Shown: in pieces, positions 1 through 9,468 of the stretch
Numbering within the stretch: position 1 is the first letter of the stretch
How the letters are laid out: every line of letters begins with the position of its first letter
Source: Bacteroidota bacterium
GTDB lineage: Bacteria > Bacteroidota > Bacteroidia > B-17B0 > Aurantibacillaceae
Assembly (NCBI GenBank): GCA_021156365.1
Contig: JAJNDK010000003.1
Coordinates: forward strand, 124,001-188,000
DNA: 64,000 bases
Direction of reading: 5' to 3'
Made by a program: the position numbers and the translations under genes
Notes under the pieces: model-generated
Database searches by the model: none
What the model was told of the DNA's origin: nothing
The model's input: the letters and a program-made list of their open reading frames with translations, nothing else

Positions 1-2866
1 TTCCAAGTGCGTTGAATTGAAGTACGAGGATAAGCAACATTAAGCCAAAGGAGATCAGAAGTGCGCGTCCTAAGAATGCACCTGTTTCCGCCTGCTCTTC
101 TCCCTGACCGCCAAACTTCACTTTTACATCGCCTGTAGGTACAAAAGTTTTGGCTGCTTTCTCCACTTTAGCTGCTACTTCAATTGCGTTAAAGTCTGAT
201 TTTACATCCGAACCTAAAGTGATCACACGTTCATAATTCTTCCGGTTGATTCCACCATACGTATTGGTGTAATAGATATTACATACTGCCGAAATAGGAA
301 TGGAACGAAGTACACCGCCCATATTCATATCCCTGAAGGTGATCTTCAGGTTTTTGATGGTCTCGATATTGATACGCTGATCGTATTGGTAACGAAGCTG
401 AACAGGATACTCATCGTCCACATCCCTGAATTTGGTGGCTTCCGCTCCAAACACAGCTCCGCGGATCTCCATTGCCAGCTGGGCTGTAGAGATACCTTCC
501 CTGTTCGCACGTTCCCTGTCGATATCGAATACGATCTCCGGTTTGTGGTCTTCCAGGTCTTTTTTCAGATCGACCACACCCGGTATCTTCTTGTTCTCAA
601 GAAAACGTTCCAGGTTGTTGGCATTTTGGATCAATTCTTCCAGGTCGTCACCTGCCAGCTCAATGCTGATCGGCTTGCCTACCGGAGGACCTGATTGCTC
701 TTTGTTTACAGAGATCTCGGCGCCCGGAATATTCCAGGCCAGGTTCTGGAGTTTTTGTAAGTAAACGGACGTGTTTTCTCCATTACGCAAACCAAAGCGT
801 ACGAAGTTGATCGCGATCTTACCTCTGTTCGAATATTTATTCTGATCCTGGTCCTGCGGATCCGTCACACCCACAGTTACGTTGGTGATCACCGATTCCA
901 CAACCGGGTTATTTTTTCCGATCACGGCATCCACTTTTTTCTCCACATCACGCATTACGCTATTGGTGTAGGAAGGATCGGTACCTTCAGGAAGTTTTAC
1001 ATATACGAAGACGTTATTCGGATCTCCTTCCGGGAAGAATACCACTTTAGGGCTCCGGACTGCAAACAGTACAATAGAGAAAATAAATATGGCAATGGTG
1101 AGTATAATAGGTCTCCATGGCTTTACCAGGTTCCATGTCAGGAATTTTGTATAGCGACGCTGAAAAGAGGGCCAGGCTTTGGTTTGCCACCATGCGATCA
1201 CTTTATACAGCACGAGTCGGTGAAATACCATAAACAGCGCAAGGAATATAACGAGATTACCTACCATAATGCTTCCTCCGAGGTAGGCGAGAATCGCTCC
1301 GCAAAGGTACACGATAAGTAGTCTGCGACCTTTTTTAGAGATCTTACCGTATTCTTTTACCTCCTCGTGATGAGGCTTCATAAAATCTACTGCGAATACA
1401 GGATTGATGATATATGCTACCAAAAGAGAAGCCATCAGGGAAATGATCAATGTGATTGGAAGGAAGAACATGAATTTACCGATGATACCTCCCCAGAAGG
1501 CAAGTGGAATGAAAGGTGCCAGTGTAGTGAGCGTACCGGATAATACAGGCAGGAAGACTTCACCTGCTGCCATCTTCGCGGCTTCCTTAATAGGCCGCTT
1601 CCCGTTGTCGAAGATCCTGTGTGTATTCTCGATCACCACGATCGCGTCATCTACCACAATACCAAGGGCAAGGAGGAAGGCGAACAGAACGATCATGTTC
1701 ATACTGAAACCGATGGCGGGCATGAACATAAAGGCAATGAACATGGAAAGCGGTACGGATAAAGCTACGAACAATGCATTGGTAACTCCCATGTAGAACA
1801 TCAGAATGAATGTTACGAGGATGAAACCGATGATGATCGTATTGATCAGGTCATGCAGTGTAACTTCTGTTTTGTCTGACTGGTCGCCGGAAATGGTTAC
1901 TTCCAGTCCTTCGGGAAATTCGGTTTTTTTCATTTCAGCGATCGCATCCTTGATCTTTTCGGAAGCTTCGATCAGGTTCTCACCGGAGCGTTTGATAATG
2001 TTCAGGGTGATCACATTTTTTCCTTTACTGCTACTGAAACTTTCCTGTTCTTCGAAGGAGTCCTTTACTTCGGCAATATCTTTCAGATAGATCCTCGCAC
2101 CGCTTTGGGAATTGATCACAATGTTTTTGATCTCCTCCACGTTTTTGAATTCCTTTTTCACGTTCAGGGTACGTTTCATACCATCCATAGGTACCTGTCC
2201 GAGCGTCATGGAAATGTTTTCACTGCCAATAGCACCCTGAAGGTCACGCATCGTTAGTTGCGCGGCCTGCATTTTATACATGTCGAGGTTCACCTGGATC
2301 TCGCGTTTCAGATCTCCTACCATTTGCGCTTCGTTGATCTCTTTGAAACCTTCAATGCGCTCCTGCAGGTCTTCTGCATATTTTTTCAGCTTCTTCAGAT
2401 CGTATTGTCCGGCCACGTTGATATACATGATCGGGATCTCTGAAAAAGCGATCTCTTTTACAAAGGGCTCTGCGGTGAGTGTTTGCGGCATGTCTGTCCG
2501 TGCTTTATCCACCGCATCTTTTACGAGCAGTTTCGCCTTATCCGGATCGACACTGGTATTGAATTCCACTACCACTACCGATACATCCTGCAGGGAGGTA
2601 CTGGTCACTTTTTTGATACCCGAAACCGATTTCAGTTTTTTCTCGATAGGTTTCGTAATGGTGTTCTCAATATTGGTTGGAGAGTTCCCGCCGTTCACTG
2701 TTTGAATGAATATGGTTGGAACCGTAATATCCGGGAAGCTTTCTTTGGGCAGGCTATTGTAAGACATCACACCGACAATGCATATAATAATGGTGAGAAT
2801 GTATATACTCACCTTATTGTCGATGGCCCAACTCGAAGGTTTGAATTCTTTAAATTTATCTTTCAT
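1..2866 (-). CDS. Efflux RND transporter permease subunit (AcrB/CusA family), 3' end cut by window edge
   Basis: Inner-membrane proton-driven pump of a tripartite efflux system. Reading the minus strand from ATG at 2864-2866 gives about 955 residues with no stop before the window edge. TM1 lies near residues 18-38, followed by the porter domain (motifs PKESFPDITVP and NIENTITKPIE). The TM2-6 block contains VVDDAIVVIENT, whose two adjacent Asp residues are the proton-relay pair of AcrB-type pumps. A second porter half follows, and the visible sequence ends at the start of TM8 (LVLQFNAL). Between the two halves there is an extra hydrophobic pair near 'LLIVYLCGAILAYLGG'. The gene is last in a minus-strand operon after an adaptor and a TolC-like channel, 36 bp from the adaptor. 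The family is certain; the substrate cannot be read from sequence. Confidence 0.95.
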   Translation of the reverse strand, partial: MKDKFKEFKPSSWAIDNKVSIYILTIIICIVGVMSYNSLPKESFPDITVPTIFIQTVNGGNSPTNIENTITKPIEKKLKSVSGIKKVTSTSLQDVSVVVVEFNTSVDPDKAKLLVKDAVDKARTDMPQTLTAEPFVKEIAFSEIPIMYINVAGQYDLKKLKKYAEDLQERIEGFKEINEAQMVGDLKREIQVNLDMYKMQAAQLTMRDLQGAIGSENISMTLGQVPMDGMKRTLNVKKEFKNVEEIKNIVINSQSGARIYLKDIAEVKDSFEEQESFSSSKGKNVITLNIIKRSGENLIEASEKIKDAIAEMKKTEFPEGLEVTISGDQSDKTEVTLHDLINTIIIGFILVTFILMFYMGVTNALFVALSVPLSMFIAFMFMPAIGFSMNMIVLFAFLLALGIVVDDAIVVIENTHRIFDNGKRPIKEAAKMAAGEVFLPVLSGTLTTLAPFIPLAFWGGIIGKFMFFLPITLIISLMASLLVAYIINPVFAVDFMKPHHEEVKEYGKISKKGRRLLIVYLCGAILAYLGGSIMVGNLVIFLALFMVFHRLVLYKVIAWWQTKAWPSFQRRYTKFLTWNLVKPWRPIILTIAIFIFSIVLFAVRSPKVVFFPEGDPNNVFVYVKLPEGTDPSYTNSVMRDVEKKVDAVIGKNNPVVESVITNVTVGVTDPQDQDQNKYSNRGKIAINFVRFGLRNGENTSVYLQKLQNLAWNIPGAEISVNKEQSGPPVGKPISIELAGDDLEELIQNANNLERFLENKKIPGVVDLKKDLEDHKPEIVFDIDRERANREGISTAQLAMEIRGAVFGAEATKFRDVDDEYPVQLRYQYDQRINIETIKNLKITFRDMNMGGVLRSIPISAVCNIYYTNTYGGINRKNYERVITLGSDVKSDFNAIEVAAKVEKAAKTFVPTGDVKVKFGGQGEEQAETGAFLGRALLISFGLMLLILVLQFNALG

Positions 2867-2902
2867 AATATTATTTTTAAATGAGTACGTAGTGTACCTG
2901 AA

Positions 2903-4015
2903 TTATTTCTGCAGCGTAAGTACATCGCCTTCGTTGATGGTGTCGTATCCTTTCAGGATCAGCTGATCACCTTCTTTCAGACCTTCTTTTACTTCGATCA
3001 TCCCATTGTATTCTCTGCCTGTTTTGATCTTTTTCTTGGTGGCTTTGTTCGCTTCTGAAACGTAAACGAACTGGCTTCCGTCAATGTCGGTCTGGATCAA
3101 TTTCACCGGGATGGTGATAGCCTTCGCGGAAACATAGTCATTAATCTTCATATTGGTCACCATGTTCGGATGGTAGTCTTTTTTGTTATCCAGTAATACT
3201 TCTACGGTGAATGTACGTGTAAGGGAGCTGATGGCTCTTGCTGCAAAATTCACTTTCGCAGTAAGGGAATCTTTGCTGTCCGGGAAATAGATCTTTACAA
3301 TATCTCCTTTTTTCACTCTACCTGCATATGCTTCAGCCAGCTCTGCCTTCACTTTCAGGTTCGAGAAGTTGATAACACGGATGGCTGGAACTCCGGGAGC
3401 GATCGCCTGACCTACTTTGATGTCTACTGCATCCACTGTTCCGCTGATAGGAGAAATGATCTTGCTCATACGTAATTGTTCCTGCAGCATTCCCATTTTT
3501 TTCTCCATACTTTCCTTGTTGGTTTTTGCCTGCAGGAATTGTACTTCCGTACCGATCTTCTGGTCCCAAAGCGCTTTTTGTTTTTCATACAGTTGATTTA
3601 CAAGGTCCATATTGGTTTGCATATCGCTCATGCTTTGCTGAACAGCTCTTGTATCTGTTTCGGCCAACACTTGTCCTTTGCCAACTTCGTCGCCTACTTT
3701 CACATTGATCTTAGTGATAGTTCCCGGCATTTCGGTGGAGAGGCTTACGTTCTCGTCTGCATCGATTTTCCCTTGTACATCAATATAGGTAGAGAATTCC
3801 TTCGCTGCCACCGGCTGAATTTCCACCAGACTTTTCTTGATGGCAGAATCACCTGCTTCTTTATCGATATCGGCCTGTAGCTTTTCGATCTGTAAGGTCA
3901 GTTCATCCTGTTGTTTCAGGAGCTTTTCGAGTTCCGCTTTTTTGTCACCGGCAGGCTGCGAGCAGGAAGCCACAAGTAAAGCGACGATCAGTGTAAGAGA
4001 AATAAATGGTTTCAT
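2903..4015 (-). CDS. Efflux RND transporter periplasmic adaptor subunit (HlyD/AcrA family lipoprotein)
   Basis: Membrane fusion protein linking the RND pump to the outer-membrane channel. An open frame starts at 4063, but ATG at 4013-4015 begins a clean lipoprotein signal (MKPFISLTLIVALLVASC), so I start there; 4063 is the alternative. After the lipobox Cys comes a short coiled coil (about residues 25-50), then the barrel-sandwich/lipoyl half-motifs ('GTITKINVKVGDEVGKGQVLAE' region), a helical hairpin, the second lipoyl half ('SPISGTVDAVDIKVGQ') and the beta-barrel and membrane-proximal domains. The order TetR, TolC, adaptor, pump in one direction shows a complete tripartite set. Confidence 0.93.
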   Translation of the reverse strand: MKPFISLTLIVALLVASCSQPAGDKKAELEKLLKQQDELTLQIEKLQADIDKEAGDSAIKKSLVEIQPVAAKEFSTYIDVQGKIDADENVSLSTEMPGTITKINVKVGDEVGKGQVLAETDTRAVQQSMSDMQTNMDLVNQLYEKQKALWDQKIGTEVQFLQAKTNKESMEKKMGMLQEQLRMSKIISPISGTVDAVDIKVGQAIAPGVPAIRVINFSNLKVKAELAEAYAGRVKKGDIVKIYFPDSKDSLTAKVNFAARAISSLTRTFTVEVLLDNKKDYHPNMVTNMKINDYVSAKAITIPVKLIQTDIDGSQFVYVSEANKATKKKIKTGREYNGMIEVKEGLKEGDQLILKGYDTINEGDVLTLQK

Positions 4016-4077
4016 ACTATATGTTTTGATATTTGATTGTTTATTTGTTTTAAGATTTTTCATGTCCGCAGATTTAA

Positions 4078-5439
4078 TTATTTAATATTCCCCTGTGCTT
4101 TGTCCAGATCCGTTTTTGCAACAATAAGATCGTATACGGCGCTCAGATAATTGGTTTCCGTTTCTCTCAGCGACGTTTCGGCTGTAACCAGCTCCAGGTT
4201 GGTTCCTACACCTGCCTCGTATTTTTTCTTTGCCGTATCGAAGATGCTTCTCGCCAGTTCTCTGTTCTTTTGTTGAGTTAACATGCTTGCATACGCATTT
4301 TTATAGTTGATCGCTGCAGAGGTTGCCTCAAATTCGATCGCTATTTTCAGGTTGTTGATCGTATTGGACGTTTTCATCACATTGATCTTTGCCTGCTCCA
4401 CACGGTAGTATTTTTGTCCTCCGTTGAATATCGGAATGTTCAATGTGGCTCCCAGCACCCCGATCGGGAACCAGTCACCTTTTCTGCTTAGAAAATCGAA
4501 CTCGGTCCGTTGCGCCTGGTAAGTGAAAGAACCATAAGCAACAAGGGATGGAATGTAAGACATCCGATAACGCTTCAGCTCTAACTCATTCAGTTTCTTT
4601 TGTGATTCGAGCATGGAAAACTCCGGACGTGCAGAGTAATTTACTTTTATTTCCGAGGTCATTTCGAGATCCTGGAACTGGTCTGCGTTCAACTTATCCG
4701 TAAGTACGATTGGATCCTGCAGGTTATATCCCATCTGGAATTTCAGCATGGTCTCGCTTAATCCGATCAAACGTTCCGTTTTTTCTTTTTCGGTCAATAA
4801 ATTATTATAGGCAAGCTCTAAACGGTCAGCATCGATCTTTTCTACAAAACCTGCCAGGTTCATGGCTTTTGTATCTTCAAAGGTTTTTTTCAGACGATCG
4901 ATATTTGCATTGAGCGTGTTCACCCGTTCGCGGTTGATCAAAGCAGAATAGTATGCTTTGGTTACGCTGATCACGGTTTCCGTTTTTGTACGGGTAAGTG
5001 ATTTTTCGGAAAGCAGCTTTAATTCCTTGGATGCCTGCAGGCCCACGAGGTAATCACTGTTGAAGATGATCTGCGATGCGGAAATTCCTCCGGAAGCATT
5101 CCATTGTGTACCGAATTTCACGGGAAGAAAGGTTCCCGGAGCTCCTCCGAAGAATTCACCCGGGATCAGCTGAGTAGGAATAGCGAAATAGTCTTTCACA
5201 TCCACACTTCCACTGATCTGAGGTAAGCCAATGCCAATGTATTCTTTGTTCCTGTATTCTGCAGCTTTAATATCGAGCTCTGCATTCTGGTAGGAGGCAT
5301 TGTGTTTAGTTGCATAATCGATGGCAGCCTGCAGGGTAAACTCCGTACTGCCGCCGGTTTGCTGGGCAGCCGACAAGAAAGGGAGTAAGCCTGTTGCCAG
5401 TACCAGCATTGTTTTTAATTTAATCATTCGTTCTCTCAT
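4078..5439 (-). CDS. TolC family outer-membrane efflux protein
   Basis: Outer-membrane channel of the tripartite pump. The 453-residue product has a signal peptide (MIKLKTMLVLATGLLPFLSAAQ) and two repeats of the outer-membrane efflux domain, with long amphipathic helices and characteristic segments such as 'TLQAAIDYATKHNASYQNAELDIKAA' near the N-terminus and 'AGVGTNLELVTAETSLRETETNYLSAVYDLIVAKTDL' near the C-terminus (both given in part). ATG at 5437-5439 opens the frame, and a second ATG four codons later is equally possible. It lies 19 bp downstream of the TetR gene and 62 bp before the adaptor start, so the four genes are probably one transcript. Confidence 0.93.
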   Translation of the reverse strand: MRERMIKLKTMLVLATGLLPFLSAAQQTGGSTEFTLQAAIDYATKHNASYQNAELDIKAAEYRNKEYIGIGLPQISGSVDVKDYFAIPTQLIPGEFFGGAPGTFLPVKFGTQWNASGGISASQIIFNSDYLVGLQASKELKLLSEKSLTRTKTETVISVTKAYYSALINRERVNTLNANIDRLKKTFEDTKAMNLAGFVEKIDADRLELAYNNLLTEKEKTERLIGLSETMLKFQMGYNLQDPIVLTDKLNADQFQDLEMTSEIKVNYSARPEFSMLESQKKLNELELKRYRMSYIPSLVAYGSFTYQAQRTEFDFLSRKGDWFPIGVLGATLNIPIFNGGQKYYRVEQAKINVMKTSNTINNLKIAIEFEATSAAINYKNAYASMLTQQKNRELARSIFDTAKKKYEAGVGTNLELVTAETSLRETETNYLSAVYDLIVAKTDLDKAQGNIK

Positions 5440-5458
5440 ATAGCTTGGTTATTTTTTG

Positions 5459-6073
5459 TTATTCTTCTTCTTTGATATGTTTGTATTTGTTAATGAGTTT
5501 GTGCCCTTTCAGTGTGCATATGCCATAGAGGAAATGTTCGGCAAATGCTAATTGTACCTGCAGGATATTGAATTTATCCGGGGGGAACAAAACAGGGCTG
5601 AATGCCAGCTCTATCTCTTCCAGCCGCAGTCTCGATAGTATTTTAGTGTTGATATCTTCCCGCACGAATCCGTCTTTCATCCCTTTTTCAAGAGAGCTTT
5701 CCACCATTCGTTGTACAAAATTCTCCTTGAAGTCTTTGATGAGATTCCACGATTTCGGATAATATTTTTGCAATTCGTAAAAAAGCAGTGGATTCACTTT
5801 ACTGAAGATCTCGGTCATGTTCTGCATCATGTTGAAGACCTCTTCCACCACATTTGCGGCCTTATCGTATGATTCCTGGAAAGTACATTCGTCCTGTTTG
5901 ATGTGCTCCTGCATCAGCTTATGCACCATTTCGTCTTTGTCCTGGTAGCACTGGTAAATTGTTTTTTTACTCATGCCCAGGTGCTTTGCAATGTCGTCCA
6001 TTGTAACGGAACGGACCCCAAAGCGAAAAAAGAGCTCTTCGGCACCTCTTAATATTTTTTCTTCTGTTTCCAT
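5459..6073 (-). CDS. TetR/AcrR family transcriptional regulator, first gene of the efflux operon
   Basis: Likely local repressor of the downstream efflux genes. The frame is open back to 6172, but the conserved domain begins at METEEKILRGAEELF, so I use ATG at 6071-6073 (204 residues). The N-terminal helix-turn-helix (about residues 8-50) has the typical pattern 'VRSVTMDDIAKHLGMSKKTIYQCYQDKDEM'-like order: stabilising helix, HTH and the Tyr/Asp-Lys-Asp region. The rest is a helical ligand-binding domain. It leads the same-strand genes for TolC, adaptor and pump, so autoregulation of the whole operon is the simplest model. A candidate promoter is at 6097-6127. Ligand unknown. Confidence 0.92.
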   Translation of the reverse strand: METEEKILRGAEELFFRFGVRSVTMDDIAKHLGMSKKTIYQCYQDKDEMVHKLMQEHIKQDECTFQESYDKAANVVEEVFNMMQNMTEIFSKVNPLLFYELQKYYPKSWNLIKDFKENFVQRMVESSLEKGMKDGFVREDINTKILSRLRLEEIELAFSPVLFPPDKFNILQVQLAFAEHFLYGICTLKGHKLINKYKHIKEEE

Positions 6074-6096
6074 TTTGGCCTTGTCGTATTTGGGCA

Positions 6097-6127
6097 CAAA
6101 ACTATGGAAACTTTTTTCGTCCCGCAA
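6097..6127 (-). promoter_or_regulatory. Candidate promoter of the tetR-efflux operon
   Basis: On the minus strand TAGTTTTG (6097-6104) matches the Bacteroidota -7 consensus TAnnTTTG, with a TTG 20 bp upstream (6125-6127) as a -33 element. Transcription would begin about 18 bases before the ATG at 6073. Confidence 0.45.
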
Positions 6128-6225
6128 GTTTCCTGAAAGAAATAATTTCGGAAAAACGACAAAATTTAACAATCAAATGTTAATAACCGTGTTTTTATAG
6201 ACGAAGACCGTGGCCCGGCATTTCG

Positions 6226-6233
6226 TATTTTTG
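6226..6233 (+). promoter_or_regulatory. -7 promoter element close to the glucosaminidase start
   Basis: TATTTTTG fits TAnnTTTG and ends 7 bp before the ATG at 6241. With a transcription start about 5-7 bp downstream of the element, the mRNA would be leaderless or nearly so. Confidence 0.4.
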
Positions 6234-6240
6234 GTTTATT

Positions 6241-7185
6241 ATGTGGCTGGATCTCAGAAAAATAGCAATGACAGGACTGGCGGTCTGCACCTTAGCAGCC
6301 GGTCTGCATGCACAGCCTTCGGAAAAGAAACTCACACCGGGCGACTATATCACCCTTTATAAAGACGATGCTATTACGGAAATGCTGAGCCAGGGGATCC
6401 CGGCAAGCATTACCCTCGCCCAGGGCATGCTGGAAAGCGGCAACGGGAACAGCGCTCTGTCGGTATACGCCAATAACCATTTTGGGATCAAGTGCCACGT
6501 GGGCTGGACCGGGGAAACCTATATTATGGACGATGATGAGAAGAACGAATGTTTCCGGAAATACGAAAAAGTGCTGGATTCTTATAACGACCATTCACTT
6601 TTCCTGAAAGGCCGGCAACGGTATGCCTTTTTATTTGAGCTGCCATTGACGGATTACAAAGGTTGGGCAAAAGGATTGAAAGAAGCTGGCTATGCCACAC
6701 ATCCCAAATATGCAGAGCAACTGGTTGAGCTGATCGAAAAATATAAGCTCTACGAATATGACAAGGCGGAGACCCTGCCTGCTAGACCTGTAACCTCCGC
6801 CAGGCCCGAAACAAAAATGGAGCTGCGGCAGACATTACGTTTCAACCGAACGAAATTCATTATTGCAAAACCGGGCGATTCGTTTTATAAAATTGCTACA
6901 GAATTCGACCTGGAATTAGAGGATCTGCTTGCTTACAACGATCTTACAAAAAAGGATAAACTGCAGGCCGGAACCAAAATATATGTGGAACGGAAACGCC
7001 GCCGGGCACTTGAACCCTATCATGTGGTGACCAGAGGCGAGACCATGAAATCTATTTCTCAGCTGCACGGTATCCGCATTTACCATCTCTACAAAAAGAA
7101 CCGGATGAAAGCAGGCCAGGAACCGAAGACAGGCGACGTTTTATTCCTGAAGCATAAAAAGCCACTGGATCCCCAATCAAACTAA
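6241..7185 (+). CDS. Glucosaminidase domain protein with two LysM domains
   Basis: Secreted peptidoglycan hydrolase cutting after N-acetylglucosamine. The 314-residue product has a signal peptide (about 1-24, ending GLHAQ), a glucosaminidase (FlgJ/Auto-like) domain at about 33-175 with the catalytic Glu65 in GMLESGNGNS and the family block NHFGIKCH, and two LysM peptidoglycan-binding repeats (about 207-249 and 259-304; 'PGDSFYKIATEFDLELEDLL', 'TRGETMKSISQLHGI'). ATG is taken from the signal peptide. The next gene starts one base after its stop, so the two are co-transcribed. It probably acts in cell separation or wall turnover. Confidence 0.93.
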   Translation: MWLDLRKIAMTGLAVCTLAAGLHAQPSEKKLTPGDYITLYKDDAITEMLSQGIPASITLAQGMLESGNGNSALSVYANNHFGIKCHVGWTGETYIMDDDEKNECFRKYEKVLDSYNDHSLFLKGRQRYAFLFELPLTDYKGWAKGLKEAGYATHPKYAEQLVELIEKYKLYEYDKAETLPARPVTSARPETKMELRQTLRFNRTKFIIAKPGDSFYKIATEFDLELEDLLAYNDLTKKDKLQAGTKIYVERKRRRALEPYHVVTRGETMKSISQLHGIRIYHLYKKNRMKAGQEPKTGDVLFLKHKKPLDPQSN

Positions 7186-7186
7186 T

Positions 7187-7975
7187 GTGAGTAAACTACA
7201 TACACTCATAGACTATTTACGTTACCGGATCATTTCAAAAAACGCACATGGGATTCATTCACCTTTTGTATTTCATGTATACAATGAAGTAATCGTTGAA
7301 ACTGCTGACTTCTATGAATACAAAAAGCTGAATACGATCCGTCGTACATTAGAAAGCGACACTACAGAACTCAGCATCGAAGACTTCGGGGCAGGATCAA
7401 AAGTATTCAAAGGAAATAAGCGGAAGATTTCGGAGATCTGTCGTCATGGTATTTCCGCTGAGAAACAGGCACGGCTGCTGTTCAGGCTCGTAAATTATTT
7501 TGCCCCCCGGACAAGTGTAGAGTTAGGGACTTCTATCGGCCTCACCAGCATGTATCTTGCTTTGGCGGCAAAGAATTCACTGCTTTATACGATAGAAGGG
7601 AGTGCCGAGCTGGCGGCTTTTGCACAAAAACAATTCGATACATACGGCGTAGAGAACATCCGTTTACTGAAAGGGACTTTTGATGAGCAATTACCTGCAC
7701 TGCTGCAGCAAACCGATAAAGTTGATTTTGCTTATGTAGATGGGAATCATTCGAAGGAACCTACGCTTCGTTATTTTCATATGCTCTTAAAAAAATGCCA
7801 CAACGATTCGGTGCTGGTCTTTGATGATATCAATTGGAGCCAGGAAATGAAAGCGGCCTGGCAGGAAATAAAACAGCATCCGGATGTCAGGCTAACGATC
7901 GATCTGTATTTTACAGGAATTATCTTTTTCAGGAAAGAGCATAAGATGAAAGAACATTTTGTGTTGAGATTTTAA
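7187..7975 (+). CDS. Class I SAM-dependent methyltransferase
   Basis: The 262-residue product is predicted to bind S-adenosylmethionine. The motif I segment SVELGTSIGLTSMYLA is followed by the acidic 'YTIEGSAE' strand end, then 'VDFAYVDGNHSKEPT' and 'SVLVFDDINWSQEM', the arrangement of O-methyltransferase-3/class I enzymes with the DxN/DD metal-like positions. The start is GTG at 7187-7189, because the ATG overlapping the previous stop is followed at once by TGA. It is adjacent to the glucosaminidase gene. The substrate is not predictable; an N-terminal extension of about 95 residues before motif I may set it. Confidence 0.85.
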   Translation: MSKLHTLIDYLRYRIISKNAHGIHSPFVFHVYNEVIVETADFYEYKKLNTIRRTLESDTTELSIEDFGAGSKVFKGNKRKISEICRHGISAEKQARLLFRLVNYFAPRTSVELGTSIGLTSMYLALAAKNSLLYTIEGSAELAAFAQKQFDTYGVENIRLLKGTFDEQLPALLQQTDKVDFAYVDGNHSKEPTLRYFHMLLKKCHNDSVLVFDDINWSQEMKAAWQEIKQHPDVRLTIDLYFTGIIFFRKEHKMKEHFVLRF

Positions 7976-7998
7976 CATCTTCTGACGTATAAAGATTT

Positions 7999-8442
7999 CT
8001 ATTTCACATCACCTACCTTATACCAGGTTTGTGTCCGGCCAATAAGTGAAACACCGATGAAACCTCTTACCTGCAGCCATCCGCCTTTGTTGTAGGTGAT
8101 CTTACACAGGTAGGTCTTTCCGTTTTCAGGATCATAAATGGTTCCGTCTTCCCACTGGTCTTCATCAAAAACAAATCCTTTCAATAAATTCAATCCAAGG
8201 ATAGGATCTTTTTGCCGATTTTTATCCGGGTTGTTCTTATCGATCTTTGGTGTGCCGTCCTCATAGTTCGGGGTTTTCAGCCACACGATCTTTCCATTGT
8301 ATCTTTCACCCGATTTATAGATCTGCACTTTTGCTTTTCCACCATCGGTAAGCCAGGTGCCGATGATCATATTTTCAGTAATGGTTTGAGCTTTTACAGT
8401 AATGGTAGCAAAAGCGATCAGCAGGATAAATAAAGTTCTCAT
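7999..8442 (-). CDS. DUF2147 domain-containing secreted protein
   Basis: The 147-residue product starts at ATG 8440-8442, which begins a signal peptide (MRTLFILLIAFATITVKAQ); the frame is open to 8493 but the extra residues would spoil the signal. The mature part has the DUF2147 pattern: IIGTWLTDGGKAKVQIY, then 'GKIVWLKTP', 'DPILGLNLLKGF' and 'IYDPENGKTYLCKI'. The family is a small periplasmic/secreted lipocalin-like beta-barrel of unknown function, common in Bacteroidota. It is convergent with the methyltransferase gene. Confidence 0.9.
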   Translation of the reverse strand: MRTLFILLIAFATITVKAQTITENMIIGTWLTDGGKAKVQIYKSGERYNGKIVWLKTPNYEDGTPKIDKNNPDKNRQKDPILGLNLLKGFVFDEDQWEDGTIYDPENGKTYLCKITYNKGGWLQVRGFIGVSLIGRTQTWYKVGDVK

Positions 8443-8485
8443 GCTATTTTTTTTGGATAGGATAAATATACACGAAAACGGAAAA

Positions 8486-9370
8486 TTATACAATCCGTCC
8501 TTTCACACCATATTTCTTACAGAGCTCTTCGAATTTTTTCATAAAAGCCTGGTGATAAAATGCAGGCATGTAATCCGAGTGATCGAACCAGGTTTTGTAT
8601 TTCTCTAACAGCTGCGGGTAATGTTTTTCAATGGCCCGGTACATCAGCCATTTGCTGTCGCCGCGTTCATTGCCAAATAGCGTGAGGGTAGAAGGAAGCA
8701 CATACTGCACGCCGGTTTCACGAAAAAGAGCAAAGGTGTTATGCAGCTGTTCCTTCGTGTCGCTGATAAAAGGCAGCAATGGCATGAGGCTGATGCCGGT
8801 ACGGAAACCTTCTTTCAGAGAAGCTTTCATCGTATCGATACGATTGGCGATCTTAGTAGCGCCTGGCTCAAAAATATCCGCTACTTTTTGCTCAATGGTG
8901 GAAAACGAAAAAGTGACCAGTACTTTATCCTGCAAGCGACCTTCGAGATAAGATGGTGAACATGAATCCCGGTTGATCCGGTGGAGCAGATCAAAATCAC
9001 GTTGGATCATGTCCGAGCGTGTGAGCATGTGTACGGGAAAACGGTATTTGTGGATCAGCTCCAGCATGCCTCTTGTGAGCAGTGTGTCTTTTTCGAAATG
9101 CAGATAAGGATCGGTAGCCGATGCGAGTACAATAAAACCGTATTGTTTTTTCTTTGCACGCAGCGCCAGTTGTTTTTCCAGTACCTCGAGGGCATTGGTT
9201 TTGACCGAAACTTTGTCCTCCATGTTATTGCCATACTTGCTGCCCTGGGTATAACAGAATAAACAATTGAAGGAACAGGCACTGTATGGATTCAGCGTAT
9301 ACTCATCCAGGAACCAGGAGTCGTGGACTTTCTTTTTATTGAGTACGCTTTTTACGGTAATGTGCTTCAT
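8486..9370 (-). CDS. SPL family radical SAM protein
   Basis: Radical SAM enzyme of the spore-photoproduct-lyase-like (Rv2578c) family. With ATG at 9368-9370 the protein has 294 residues and the cluster-binding cysteines C32, C36 and C39 in ACSFNCLFCYT (CX3CX2C). Further family segments are 'LNPYSACSFNC', 'ASATDPYLHFEKD', 'LTRSDMIQRD' and 'EPGATKIANRIDTM'. Non-sporulating bacteria carry such homologues widely; DNA repair has been suggested for some members, but the reaction here is not known. A second ATG 6 codons upstream (9388) is possible. No operon partner is obvious. Confidence 0.88.
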   Translation of the reverse strand: MKHITVKSVLNKKKVHDSWFLDEYTLNPYSACSFNCLFCYTQGSKYGNNMEDKVSVKTNALEVLEKQLALRAKKKQYGFIVLASATDPYLHFEKDTLLTRGMLELIHKYRFPVHMLTRSDMIQRDFDLLHRINRDSCSPSYLEGRLQDKVLVTFSFSTIEQKVADIFEPGATKIANRIDTMKASLKEGFRTGISLMPLLPFISDTKEQLHNTFALFRETGVQYVLPSTLTLFGNERGDSKWLMYRAIEKHYPQLLEKYKTWFDHSDYMPAFYHQAFMKKFEELCKKYGVKGRIV

Positions 9371-9468
9371 TTCTTTTATTCGCCACAAAAGATAAAATTT
9401 ACTTTTTAAAAAATAGTTTATTGTTTAGTATGATGCGTCTTGATTCCCGGGTTTTACATCTTACTTCC

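Noticed and set aside
2800-2866. Suspected frameshift near the 5' end of the RND pump gene
   Set aside because: Re-reading the bases showed one continuous frame from ATG 2866 to the window edge.
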